The notes below the pieces were generated by a model. The model searched no databases, was not told where the DNA came from, and saw only the letters and a list, made by a program, of their open reading frames with translations. A stretch of 64,000 nucleotides of DNA from assembly GCF_023151555.2 (NCBI RefSeq), contig NZ_CP100425.1:2046001-2110000 (forward strand), read 5' to 3'. Shown here piece by piece: positions 1 to 9,078 of the stretch. Numbering within the stretch: position 1 is the first letter of the stretch; each line of letters opens with the position of its first letter. Both the position numbers and the translations under genes were made by a program. The stretch comes from Photobacterium sp. CCB-ST2H9. Its GTDB lineage: Bacteria; Pseudomonadota; Gammaproteobacteria; Enterobacterales; Vibrionaceae.

Positions 1-1635
1 ATAGTCCTCTGTAAAACGTCCACTAATCGAGGTCAATGCTGTCCCCATTGACTGCAATACTTTCTCGATTTCTTCTCCCATTGTTTGGTCAATCATGTTC
101 ACTTGTTTTTGAACCGACTCTCCGGTGTTAGATAGAGCTTCTTCTATTGTTTTTTCCAATCCAGCGAATATTCGGTCAGCTTGTTTTCTATGTTCTAATG
201 CTTGTTCTTCAATGGTAGATGATAAACTGTTTTTCATTTGTTCCATACTGTCAGAAAATGAAATCCTTACCTTTTCCGTATCCTGAATGATTTGTTCGCT
301 TGCTTCTCTATAATTACTATTAAGTGTTTTGCTACCTTGCTGAATTTCTAAAATCAAGCTATGCATTTGACTGTTTATATCTTCTAAAGTTTTTGCAAAC
401 CTCTCTTTAATCTCTTCACTCGAATTTGCTGTCGCCTGGGCTGATTCTGTTAATGCCGCACGTGTTCGATCGACCGTATCTCTATAATTTTCAGCGCCTT
501 CAGATATAACAGCCTTTATGTGCTCGCTACTTTCAACAATTCCGACGGCTAACTTATCACTTGCCTCTCTCGCTCCTGAAATCGCTAATTCAATTTGTCC
601 TCTGATTTCTGGCACAGCTTCTACTGCTTTATCTCTAACATCTTTAAAGGCATTTAAATGACTATCAAGTTCTTGAATTTGGTGTTGATTCACTTCCATA
701 ATTTGCTTAAGGACACTCATAGTCTCTGGTATATTTTGGGCTTCTCGACTGATATTTGAAACTGATTCCTCAGTTTTAGCAATAGCTAAAACTCCCAGAT
801 CGTATTGTAATTTCATGTCGTTCAATTGATTTTTGTAATTCTCTTGCCAAATAACTAGTTCTTTCACTGCTTCATTTAGATCTGAAAAATTCTTTCCAAA
901 TTGTTCGGTGAGCTTGCTATTGAAGTCCTGAATTACTTGCTTTAATGCATCAATAACTTGTTCTGTCGCCGATTTAGACATCATATCAGCAAATTCTTGT
1001 AACTTCAGCCATAGTTCTTTTTCAAATTCATTAAATGTGTTCTGCTGTGATTTGGAAATAGATAGTAATTCTGTCGTGTTTTTTGTTATTAGATCAAGAA
1101 AAATCCCATTATTCTTATAATTTTCGTTAATATCAGATCGGGTTAGTTTTATCTGACCGACTAAGCTTGCTTCATCATTCTCTGAGATAGACTTTCTTAG
1201 CAGTGATATACCATCCAATTGTTGATTCATAACTTTATAAAGGTCAACAATATCTATATCTTCTTCAATGGTTCCACCATCTTCAACTTTACTTAGTACA
1301 CCCGACGAGATGAAAACTTTATAAATAATAGAAAGTAACATCCCCGCTAGACTAGTTATAAATGCCGTTTTTAATCCTTCTAGTAGCGGACCAACACTAT
1401 TATCAATATCACTTGTATCAAAGTCGAGTAATCCTGAGATAATCCCTGTGAAAGTACCCAATATACCTAAGGATGTAAGTAAAGTAGGCGTGTAATTTGT
1501 GAATGCATGATGCTTATCTGATTTCTTCCATAGTAAAGATAAACAAAAAATAAAAACTAAAGTAACCAGAAAAAAATCAGTAATCGAAGATGCATTAACA
1601 CCTTTCAAATAAAATTCAAAAATAGAAGTTAACAT
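1..1635 (-). CDS. zorA: ZorA-like proton-channel motor protein of a Zorya defence system (partial, runs off left edge)
   Basis: The frame is open for 545 codons from an ATG at 1635 down to base 1, and the C-terminus lies outside the window. The N-terminus has a membrane segment at about residues 15-35, then a MotA/TolQ/ExbB-like pair of helices: YTPTLLTSLGILGTF (about 48-70) and GLKTAFITSLAGMLL (about 87-110). The remaining more than 400 residues are an acidic, glutamine/serine-rich coiled coil without predicted membrane segments. This layout is that of ZorA, which with ZorB forms a membrane motor with a long cytoplasmic tail in Zorya anti-phage systems. The long tail favours type I. ZorB and the effectors would lie to the left, so the system type is inferred. 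GGAAAGGA directly precedes the ATG and is the only ribosome-site candidate. Base composition is much more AT-rich than the copper operon to the right. Confidence 0.82.
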   Translation of the reverse strand, partial: MLTSIFEFYLKGVNASSITDFFLVTLVFIFCLSLLWKKSDKHHAFTNYTPTLLTSLGILGTFTGIISGLLDFDTSDIDNSVGPLLEGLKTAFITSLAGMLLSIIYKVFISSGVLSKVEDGGTIEEDIDIVDLYKVMNQQLDGISLLRKSISENDEASLVGQIKLTRSDINENYKNNGIFLDLITKNTTELLSISKSQQNTFNEFEKELWLKLQEFADMMSKSATEQVIDALKQVIQDFNSKLTEQFGKNFSDLNEAVKELVIWQENYKNQLNDMKLQYDLGVLAIAKTEESVSNISREAQNIPETMSVLKQIMEVNQHQIQELDSHLNAFKDVRDKAVEAVPEIRGQIELAISGAREASDKLAVGIVESSEHIKAVISEGAENYRDTVDRTRAALTESAQATANSSEEIKERFAKTLEDINSQMHSLILEIQQGSKTLNSNYREASEQIIQDTEKVRISFSDSMEQMKNSLSSTIEEQALEHRKQADRIFAGLEKTIEEALSNTGESVQKQVNMIDQTMGEEIEKVLQSMGTALTSISGRFTEDY

Positions 1636-1854
1636 TCCTTTCCATCCAATACGTAAATATTATTAATTTATTTTTTATAACAAGTCACACCAATAAATTA
1701 AACTTTATAAACATTTATTCCAATTTAATCACCTCATTAATAGAAATTTAACATCAATTCATTTAGTAAAATGCCCGGAATTTTTGATGTATGCAGTCCA
1801 ATCTTGTGAATAATTCAGAGACATTCTTTCTCCGTATAATGCTTGATTCTATGC
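1636..1854. other. AT-rich intergenic region upstream of zorA
   Basis: Very AT-rich leader that should hold the zorA promoter reading leftward. No single -35/-10 pair stands out. No credible gene is seen; short open frames here lack ribosome sites and overlap the repeat to the right. Confidence 0.5.
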
Positions 1855-2040
1855 AGCCACATCATGTTGCTTACCTCATTTCACCCCAAAACCACAACCC
1901 ACCCACGCTACCGCCCTTAACACTGAAGTCACTGGCAGTTGAGCTGTTCTGCCGCAGCCATCCTATTCAGTTATGGGATAGGTTTCACTAAACGGTATGT
2001 TTTGGATTGCATATCTGTGCTTTGGGGCAAGTTCTGCGGC
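1855..2040. repeat. Dispersed junction repeat, copy A
   Basis: First of four related non-coding segments. The most conserved blocks are CACGCTACCGCCCTTAACAC (from 1904) and TTGCATATCTGTGCTTTGGG (about 2007-2026), with AGTTATGGGA between them. To its left, CCACATCATGTTG followed by CTCATTTCACC is a decayed version of the palindrome segment that precedes copies B and D. It lies between zorA and the copper operon terminator. Function unknown. Confidence 0.75.
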
Positions 2041-2041
2041 G

Positions 2042-2067
2042 AAAAAAAAGGAGGCGATGCCTCCTTT
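2042..2067 (-). terminator. Rho-independent terminator of the copper operon
   Basis: A 9-bp stem AAAGGAGGC / GCCTCCTTT with a 3-base loop is followed on the minus strand by a run of eight T. It sits just after the cupredoxin stop codon. Confidence 0.85.
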
Positions 2068-2096
2068 GTCTGTATCATCGATGGATTATGTGTGGA

Positions 2097-2642
2097 TTAC
2101 TGCACCACCACGCTTTTCACCATACCGGCTTCGGCGTGGCCGGGGATGTTGCAGGCGAATTCAACGTTCGGTTCACCGTGGAAATGCCAAAGCAGCTCCT
2201 TCGCTTTGCCCGGTTTGACGGTCACGGTCGAGCCGCTGTCGTGGTCGTGACCAGAGGTCATTTTGCGCATCATCTCGCGGTGTTTGAGTTGTTCTTCCAT
2301 TGAACCAATGGAGAATTCATGGTCGATTTTGCCGGTGTTCATCACCACAAACTGCACGACGTCATTCGGTTCGATGTTCACTTCTTTCTTGAAACGGATT
2401 TTCATGTCATCCGACAGCAGGACGTACACCACTTTGTCTGGTTTCGCGCCTTTGGCTGGCATACCAACGGCGGTCATGCCTTCCATACTCATCGTCGAGT
2501 GATCCATTTTGGCATTATCCATTTGCGCATGATTCATTTTGGAGTGATCCATACTGCTATGGGCTTTCCCGTCCGCCAGAACCGGGGTTGCGCTCAACGA
2601 CATGAGCAATACTAGTGCTGTCTTTTTCATTGAATGATTCAT
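2097..2642 (-). CDS. Periplasmic cupredoxin, CopI-like copper tolerance protein
   Basis: A 181-residue exported protein with a signal peptide ending near VLADGKA. It then has a Met/His-rich stretch of SMDHSKM-type repeats (about 28-60) typical of copper scavenging. The C-terminal half is a cupredoxin fold with type-1 copper ligands: a His in KIDHEFS, then Cys, His and Met in FACNIPGHAEAGM. Such CopI-type proteins bind periplasmic copper and confer tolerance. It is the last gene of the cus operon, about 100 bp after cusA. The start at 2642 has AAGGA seven bases upstream; the internal Met at residue 5 would also leave an intact signal peptide. Confidence 0.85.
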   Translation of the reverse strand: MNHSMKKTALVLLMSLSATPVLADGKAHSSMDHSKMNHAQMDNAKMDHSTMSMEGMTAVGMPAKGAKPDKVVYVLLSDDMKIRFKKEVNIEPNDVVQFVVMNTGKIDHEFSIGSMEEQLKHREMMRKMTSGHDHDSGSTVTVKPGKAKELLWHFHGEPNVEFACNIPGHAEAGMVKSVVVQ

Positions 2643-2743
2643 TCTGTTTTCCTTTTTAATTTACACGTCTGAGTTGCTTATCTTGCATTCGTTGTATTGG
2701 ATTGAATCCAGCTTCTGCTCACAGAAGAAACCGGTTCAATCGT

Positions 2744-5700
2744 TCAGTTTTGGGTTTGGGTTTGGGTTTGGGTTTGAATTTCTCTGCGTTTCCAGAGTTT
2801 GAATATGGCCGGAATCACCAGTAGGGTCAGTATCAGGGCCGACGCCATGCCGCCAATCATCGGGGCGGCAATGCGCTGCATCACTTCCGAGCCGGTGCCG
2901 GAACCGTACATGATGGGGACCAGACCAATAATGACGGTACTGACGGTCATCATCACCGGGCGAACCCGCAATCCGGCACCTTCACGGATAGCATCGGTCA
3001 GATCTTCCGGCTGCAACGATTGCTGTGTTTCTTCTGCTCGCAGCTTGCGGCCATGCCAGGCCTGATTGAGGTACACCAGCATGATCACGCCAATTTCGAC
3101 CGCAACCCCGGCCAGCGCGATAAAACCAACGCCGACCGCAATAGAGAAGTTATAATGCAGGACGTACATCAGCCAGACCCCGCCAACCATCGCCAATGGC
3201 AGCGTCGCCATAATGACCAGCACTTCACCGAAGCGTCGGAAGCTGAAATACAGCAGCAGCACGATGATCATCAGGGTGATCGGCGTGACCACGCTCAGCC
3301 GTGCTTTGGCGCGTTCCATGTATTCGTATTGCCCGGACCAGGTCAGGGAGTAACCGGCGGGCAGCGACAGTTCCTCCGCCACCACTTGCCGGGCTTCGGC
3401 AACGTAGGATCCCAAGTCGCGGCCTTCAATATCGACAAACACCCAGCCGTTTGGCCGTGCATTCTCGGTTTTGATCATTGGCGGGCCGTCTTCGTAACGG
3501 ATATCCGCCACATCTGCCAGTGCAATACGGGCGCCATTCGGGGTCACCAGCGGCAGGTTCTGTAACTTAACGACAGAGTCACGATAATCCTGCGGATACC
3601 GGACGTTGATCGGATACCGTTCCAGCCCTTCAATGGTTTCTCCGACATTCATCCCGCCGACAGCCGACGCGATCACTTGCTGGACATCCCGGATGTTCAG
3701 ACCGTACCGGGCCGCCTGTCGGCGTTTGATATCCAGCGTGACATAACGGCCACCGGCCACCCGCTCGGCATACACCGATGCCGTGCCCGGAATCCGGTTG
3801 AGGATTGGTTCAATCTGAGCACCGATCTTTTCAATGGTCTTCAGATCCGGTCCGGCGATTTTGATCCCGATGGGGGTTTTGATCCCCGTTGCCAGCATGT
3901 CAATCCGGGTTTTGATCGGCATCACCCAGGCATTGGTCAGGCCCGGAAACTGGACCAGCGCATCGAACTCCTTCCGCAAAGAATCTGTGGTCACACCTTC
4001 CCGCCACTGATCCCGGGGTTTCAGCTGGATCACGGTTTCGATCATGGTGAGCGGTGCCGGATCGGTCGCAGTTTCAGCACGGCCGATTTTGCCCCACACG
4101 GTGTCCACTTCCGGCACGGTTTTGATCAGCTTATTGGTCTGCTGAAGCAATTCGCGCGCCTTCCCCACGGAGATCCCCGGATAGGTGGTCGGCATGTACA
4201 TCAGGTCGCCTTCATCCAGCGGCGGAATAAACTCACTGCCCAGTTTTGACACCGGGTAATAAGCCGAGGCTAACAACACCAGTGCCACCACAAGCACCGA
4301 TTTCGGGTAGTTCAGGCTGAGGTTGAGCAACGGACGATACAAAGCCACCAACCCGCGGTTCACCGGGTTCTTGTGCTCGGGCAGCACATGGCCGCGAATG
4401 AAGTAACCCATGAGTACCGGCACCAGCGTAATCGCCAGACCCGCCGCAGCGGCCATCGCGTAGGTTTTGGTGAAGGCCAGTGGCGAGAACATCTTGCCTT
4501 CCTGCCCTTCCAGCGCAAACACCGGCACAAAGCTCAGGGTGATGATCAGCAGCGAGAAGAACAGCGGCGCACCGACTTCCTCGGCCGCTTTCCCGATTAC
4601 CTGCCAGCGGTTTTTGTCCGTGAGCGGCGTTCGCTCAATGTGCTTGTGCACGTTCTCAATCATCACGATCGCGCCATCCACCATGGCGCCAATGGCAATC
4701 GCAATCCCGCCCAGTGACATGATGTTGGCGTTGATCCCCTGCCAGTGCATCACCACGAAAGCTACCAGAATACCGACCGGCAGACTGAGCGCAATGACCA
4801 GGGATGAGCGGATATGGAACAGGAAGAGTGCACAGACAATAGCAACCACGATGAACTCTTCCGCCAGTTTCTGCCATAAGTTCTCAACGGCGGCATTGAT
4901 CAGCGTGGACCGATCGTAAGTCGACACAATCTCAACCCCGTCCGGCAGGCTGCGCTGGAGTTCGGCCAGCTTGGCTTTCACCGCATCAATCACCTGACTG
5001 GCGTTTTCGCCGTAGCGCATCACAATCACGCCCCCGACGGCTTCCCCTTCACCATTCAGCTCGGAAATCCCCCGCCGCATCTGCGGGCCGATATTGATGT
5101 CAGCAATATCCCCCAGCAGTAAAGGCGTGCCTTTCGCCGTCACTTTCAGAGGCAGTGCTTTGAGATCGTCAACCCCGGTCAGGTAACCGGTCGTTCTGAC
5201 CATATGCTCGGCCTCGGCCACCTCAATCACCGATGCACCGGTTTCCTGATTGCCGAACTGAATGGCCTGATTGACCTGCTGAAGCGTCAGGTCATAAGCG
5301 CGCAGCTTGGCCGGATCGATCTGCACCTGATACTGCTTCACCATGCCGCCGACCGTGGCCACTTCCGACACCCCATTCACGGTTTGCAGTTCATACTTCA
5401 GGAACCAATCCTGCAGACTGCGCAATTGTGCCAGATCATGCTGACCGGTTTTGTCCTGAAGCACATAGCTATAGACCCAGCCCACCCCGGTCGCATCCGG
5501 ACCGAGTGTCGGTTTGGCGTTTGACGGCAGTTTCGGCGCGACCTGACTGAGATACTCCAGTACGCGCGAACGTGCCCAGTACATGTCGGTATCATCGTTG
5601 AAAATGATGTATACGTAGGAATCGCCGAAGAAGGAATAACCCCGGACCGTCACTGCACCCGGCACCGCCAGCATGGCTGTGGTGAGCGGATACGTGACCT

Positions 5701-5890
5701 GATCTTCCACCACCTGGGGTGCTTGTCCCGGATAACTGGTTTTGATGATCACCTGAACATCCGACAGATCCGGCAACGCATCCACCGGGGTATTTTTCAC
5801 GCTGTACAAACCGCCCAGTGTCAGAAACAACGTAGCAATCAGCACCAGAAAACGATTCTTCAGCGACCAGTGAATGACAGCCCCGATCAT
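2744..5890 (-). CDS. cusA: Copper/silver efflux RND pump, CusA family
   Basis: The 1048-residue protein has the usual length for heavy-metal RND pumps. The N-terminal helix (about 13-32) is followed by the porter region, a central block of helices with IGAMVDGAIVMIENVHK and the conserved LDEGDLMYMPTTYPG at the start of the second half, then the second helix block (FSFRRFGEVLVIMATLPLAM). CusA captures Cu(I)/Ag(I) from the periplasm or cytoplasm and exports it through CusB and CusC by proton antiport. The start overlaps the end of cusB by four bases (ATGA), so the two are translationally coupled. The C-terminus ends in a (QT)4Q repeat encoded by tandem hexanucleotides. CzcA-like specificity cannot be excluded from sequence alone, but the CusF domains and the cupredoxin favour copper. 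Confidence 0.93.
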   Translation of the reverse strand: MIGAVIHWSLKNRFLVLIATLFLTLGGLYSVKNTPVDALPDLSDVQVIIKTSYPGQAPQVVEDQVTYPLTTAMLAVPGAVTVRGYSFFGDSYVYIIFNDDTDMYWARSRVLEYLSQVAPKLPSNAKPTLGPDATGVGWVYSYVLQDKTGQHDLAQLRSLQDWFLKYELQTVNGVSEVATVGGMVKQYQVQIDPAKLRAYDLTLQQVNQAIQFGNQETGASVIEVAEAEHMVRTTGYLTGVDDLKALPLKVTAKGTPLLLGDIADINIGPQMRRGISELNGEGEAVGGVIVMRYGENASQVIDAVKAKLAELQRSLPDGVEIVSTYDRSTLINAAVENLWQKLAEEFIVVAIVCALFLFHIRSSLVIALSLPVGILVAFVVMHWQGINANIMSLGGIAIAIGAMVDGAIVMIENVHKHIERTPLTDKNRWQVIGKAAEEVGAPLFFSLLIITLSFVPVFALEGQEGKMFSPLAFTKTYAMAAAAGLAITLVPVLMGYFIRGHVLPEHKNPVNRGLVALYRPLLNLSLNYPKSVLVVALVLLASAYYPVSKLGSEFIPPLDEGDLMYMPTTYPGISVGKARELLQQTNKLIKTVPEVDTVWGKIGRAETATDPAPLTMIETVIQLKPRDQWREGVTTDSLRKEFDALVQFPGLTNAWVMPIKTRIDMLATGIKTPIGIKIAGPDLKTIEKIGAQIEPILNRIPGTASVYAERVAGGRYVTLDIKRRQAARYGLNIRDVQQVIASAVGGMNVGETIEGLERYPINVRYPQDYRDSVVKLQNLPLVTPNGARIALADVADIRYEDGPPMIKTENARPNGWVFVDIEGRDLGSYVAEARQVVAEELSLPAGYSLTWSGQYEYMERAKARLSVVTPITLMIIVLLLYFSFRRFGEVLVIMATLPLAMVGGVWLMYVLHYNFSIAVGVGFIALAGVAVEIGVIMLVYLNQAWHGRKLRAEETQQSLQPEDLTDAIREGAGLRVRPVMMTVSTVIIGLVPIMYGSGTGSEVMQRIAAPMIGGMASALILTLLVIPAIFKLWKRREIQTQTQTQTQN
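2750..2775 (+). repeat. Tandem TTTGGG repeat / G-quadruplex-forming motif at the 3' end of cusA
   Basis: Four GGG tracts (2752, 2758, 2764, 2770) separated by TTT lie on the plus strand, which is the template strand for cusA. They encode the alternating Gln-Thr tail. The unit is 6 bp, so slippage would change tail length without a frameshift. Confidence 0.85.
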
Positions 5891-7596
5891 TGCTCACCCC
5901 CTGCTTTTTCTAACTGCCTCAGGGTGTATTCACCGCCATCGCGGGCGATCAGAAACCGGACGGTCTGACCTTCTGAAAAAGCGGACAGGTCAATGTCATC
6001 ACCAACGGTGAAGTTCATTTCACCCGGTTGCCACGACCACGCCGGAACAGCCGGATAAGACAGTGTAATCATACCGAAGTCTGCCATCAGCATAGAGATA
6101 TCACCTGTCACCCAGACTTCACTGACGAGTGCCTGATCCTTCACCTTGTAATCCATGATCTGGTACTGGCCCGCTTCGGTTTTGGCAATCTCGAAATCCA
6201 ATGCCTGTCCCGCTTTCAGATCCGACATCGCCAGCGTGTCTGCCAGGGTAAAATTCATCACCATACCCGGCCAGTTCCATTCAGGGACCGGCTGGTGATT
6301 AATGGTCAGCATCCGGTGTCCGGCCATCACTTCCGTAATTTCTCCGGTTGCCCAGACACTTTCCTGCGCAGCTTCAACCCCGTTGATCCGCGACAGATCC
6401 GCACGCTGGCTGGATTCCGAATCCAGCAGGAAATGCGCTGAAGTCACCACACGGTCCTGCGATGTCAGTCCCTGTCTGACCTCAACACTGCCGTTGGCTT
6501 CACGGCCGATCTCAATGCGTGCGGAACGATATTTGCCTTCGCCTTCTGCAAGCACCACACGGGCCATCCCGCCAGAACGAATCACCGCAGAAGCCGGGAT
6601 CGTCAATACGGCATCCTCCGTCACCGGTTCCAGCGTAATGTTGGCAAACATGTTCGGCTTCAGCGCACCGGCGGCATTATCGAAGGTCAAACGCATTCTG
6701 AGTGTTCGCGTCTTGGGATCGAGGATCGGATAGACATAATCCACTTTGCCCTGCCAGCTTTTTCCGGGAATGGCATCCAGTCGCATGCTGGCCTGACTGC
6801 CCTGACGGATCCAGTGGGCCTGACGTTCAAACACTTCCGCATCCACCCAGACGGTATTCAGCGGACCGGCACTGATCACGGCCTGTGCCGGTGACAGATA
6901 TGCACCTTCCCGGACATTCAGTGTGGCAATCACCCCATTGGCCGGTGCTTTGATTTTCACCGTCTGAACCGCTTTCCCGCTGCGGGCAATTTCCCGGATC
7001 TGTGCTTTATCGACGCCCAAAGCGACCAGTCGTTCAAACGCCCCTGTGATCAGGCCATCCCGCTTGGTCCGGTAAGCATTGAGCAATTCTTCCTGCGCTT
7101 TCACCAGCGCCGGAGAATACAGGGTGAACAGCACATCCCCCTGCTTAACCTGCTCACCAACCGCATTGATATACAGCTTTTCAACCCAGCCGCTGACCCG
7201 GACATTGGTCTGCCACAGATGACGCTCATCAAAGGCGATATACCCCACGGTTTCAATCCGGGGGGACAGCGGCTGCACCTTGGCCTGCTCTGTTTTCACG
7301 CCCAGATTGTTTTCAACCGACGGATCAATCCGGACGGTACCCGGCTTGTTTTGCGTGCTACCCGCGTCCTCTTCGTACACCGGAATCAGATCCATCCCCA
7401 TCGGAGACTTTCCCGGCTGATCACGCTTGTAGTTCGGGTCCATCGGTGCCACCCAGTACAGGGGTTCTTTTTTACCGGACTGTTTTGTCTCGCTGGCATT
7501 CACGGCCATGGCGTGCTGATTCAGTGTCTGGCTGCCCAGATAGCCCAGACCGCTGCCGATCAGGAGTGCCAGTACGGTGATTGTCATTGTTTTCAT
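5887..7596 (-). CDS. cusB: Copper efflux periplasmic adaptor CusB fused to two CusF-like domains
   Basis: The 569-residue membrane-fusion protein has an N-terminal membrane anchor (about 5-22), then a heavy-metal-binding segment WVAPMDPNYKRDQPGKSPMG (about 48-67). The barrel-sandwich/hairpin core follows (VSGWVEKLYINAVGEQVKQG and SARIEIGREANGSVEVRQG). Residues about 412-491 match CusF (NHQPVPEWNWPGMVMNF, with His, Trp and Met ligands). Residues about 492-569 are a second copy in which the His is a Tyr (SYPAVPAWSW) and the first Met is missing. E. coli encodes CusF separately, so the chaperone is here built into the adaptor. It lies 19 bp after cusC and overlaps cusA. Confidence 0.92.
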   Translation of the reverse strand: MKTMTITVLALLIGSGLGYLGSQTLNQHAMAVNASETKQSGKKEPLYWVAPMDPNYKRDQPGKSPMGMDLIPVYEEDAGSTQNKPGTVRIDPSVENNLGVKTEQAKVQPLSPRIETVGYIAFDERHLWQTNVRVSGWVEKLYINAVGEQVKQGDVLFTLYSPALVKAQEELLNAYRTKRDGLITGAFERLVALGVDKAQIREIARSGKAVQTVKIKAPANGVIATLNVREGAYLSPAQAVISAGPLNTVWVDAEVFERQAHWIRQGSQASMRLDAIPGKSWQGKVDYVYPILDPKTRTLRMRLTFDNAAGALKPNMFANITLEPVTEDAVLTIPASAVIRSGGMARVVLAEGEGKYRSARIEIGREANGSVEVRQGLTSQDRVVTSAHFLLDSESSQRADLSRINGVEAAQESVWATGEITEVMAGHRMLTINHQPVPEWNWPGMVMNFTLADTLAMSDLKAGQALDFEIAKTEAGQYQIMDYKVKDQALVSEVWVTGDISMLMADFGMITLSYPAVPAWSWQPGEMNFTVGDDIDLSAFSEGQTVRFLIARDGGEYTLRQLEKAGGEQ

Positions 7597-7615
7597 TGTT
7601 GCTCTCCTTGCGAAT

Positions 7616-9001
7616 TCAGTCTGAGAGACCAGGGGTCATCAGCGACGGCGCAATCGCCCGCAATGCCGGTCCACCCAGCAAAAATGCCAGATTACTGCTG
7701 GTCTGGTTCAGGTCGGTGGTTAAACGGGCCATCTCAATTTCCAGCGCCAGCACATCACTGGCTGCGGAAATCACATCGCTAAATTGCGCGGTATTGTTCT
7801 GATAGCCCCGCTCCACCGCTTTGGTCCGTTCTTGTGCCTGCGGCAATAAGCGGGACTGATAGCGGGTGAACCTTTCCTGCTGATTCACCCGATCGGCAAT
7901 CAGCGCATTCGCTCTGGCGTTCATCTGCGCGAGGAGAAGATCTTTCTGTGATTTGGCCGCACCAATCTGATACTGGGCCGCGGCATGCTGATGATCCTGT
8001 CGATTGTCAGTAAACAAAGGTAAATCGACAGTGAGATACGCGCTGAGCAAATCAGATGCCGGTTCACCTTTCATGTTTTTTGCCTGTCGGTAGGCATACA
8101 TGACTTCAACCCCAAACTGAGGCTGATAGGCTTCTCCGGCAATGTCGGCCTGCGTCTCACTGGCTGCAATGGCAGTGTCGGCCACCTTCACCATCGGATG
8201 CTGATTGAGCAGTGCATAATACTGATTCGGCTGCGGTTGAGAACGCAGTAAGGTATCCAGATCCTGCCAGTTCAGGCTGTTACTGGCAGTGAACGCGGTG
8301 GTTTCTGATAACCATGCTGATCCCAGCCACTCCGACATCTGGGCACGCAGTTTTCGCTGCATCTGCTGGTTGGCCTGAATTTTATCGTCCAGTTTGCTGA
8401 CCTGAAGCTGTGCCTGCAGCAAGTCCTGCGCTTCATTCTGACCCACCGAATAATTGGTCTGAATATAGCCGGCCAGCTCTGACATCAGCCGCTGGTTTTC
8501 CCGCAACAACCGTTCGGCCTGCTGCTGATAGCCCAGCTCCAGCCATAACTGGGTCAGACTGTTCGCGACTTCGCGCTGTCTGACCTGACGCTGCCAGTCG
8601 ACACCTTCTGCCTGCTGGCGCACTTTTCGGGCCTCGAGTGTCAGGGAATCTCCCCGGGCAAACTGTTGCATCAGCCCGACGGAGATATTCGTCATGGGGT
8701 CTTCGTCAAACTGAAAACTGTCGACAGGCAACCCGCCGACACCCACTTTCAGTTTCGGGTCCATCTGGGTGGCACTGGCAATCGCCGTTTCCCGCAACGC
8801 ATCAGACTGCGCGGAAAGGCGTTTCTGACTGGCATCATTGCTGAGTGCCAGTGCGATGAATGTGGGTAATGAAACGGGCTGAGAGACCGCCTTCACAGGC
8901 AGTGCTGTCGTCTCCGCTGCCATCAGCGGCGACGCAAACAGCCCGAGCGCACTCAATGAAAGTGCGAGTAAGCTCGATTGTTTTTTCACAATGAAATCCA
9001 C
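7616..9001 (-). CDS. cusC: TolC-family outer-membrane channel, CusC-like
   Basis: The protein is 461 residues and has a signal peptide ending at PLMAAE. It has the long helical repeats of outer-membrane efflux proteins: two halves each with a VGLMQQFARGDSL- or YLTVDLPLFTDNR-type strand pair and long Gln/Ala-rich coiled helices. It should form the outer duct of the CusCBA complex. It shows no lipobox, unlike E. coli CusC. The listed ATG has a poor ribosome site. A GTG four codons later gives the more normal leader MKKQSSLLALSLSAL and may be the true start. Confidence 0.87.
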   Translation of the reverse strand: MDFIVKKQSSLLALSLSALGLFASPLMAAETTALPVKAVSQPVSLPTFIALALSNDASQKRLSAQSDALRETAIASATQMDPKLKVGVGGLPVDSFQFDEDPMTNISVGLMQQFARGDSLTLEARKVRQQAEGVDWQRQVRQREVANSLTQLWLELGYQQQAERLLRENQRLMSELAGYIQTNYSVGQNEAQDLLQAQLQVSKLDDKIQANQQMQRKLRAQMSEWLGSAWLSETTAFTASNSLNWQDLDTLLRSQPQPNQYYALLNQHPMVKVADTAIAASETQADIAGEAYQPQFGVEVMYAYRQAKNMKGEPASDLLSAYLTVDLPLFTDNRQDHQHAAAQYQIGAAKSQKDLLLAQMNARANALIADRVNQQERFTRYQSRLLPQAQERTKAVERGYQNNTAQFSDVISAASDVLALEIEMARLTTDLNQTSSNLAFLLGGPALRAIAPSLMTPGLSD

Positions 9002-9078
9002 GGTAACTGCCGTTCAACGGCAGAGCAACAACAGTCACCGCACTTCAGTCACGGTGACACGACGTACAAAACGTGGAT

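Noticed and set aside
1791..2303. Overlapping plus-strand frames between zorA and the cupredoxin gene
   Set aside because: They overlap the repeat, the terminator and the antisense of the cupredoxin gene; no coding signature.
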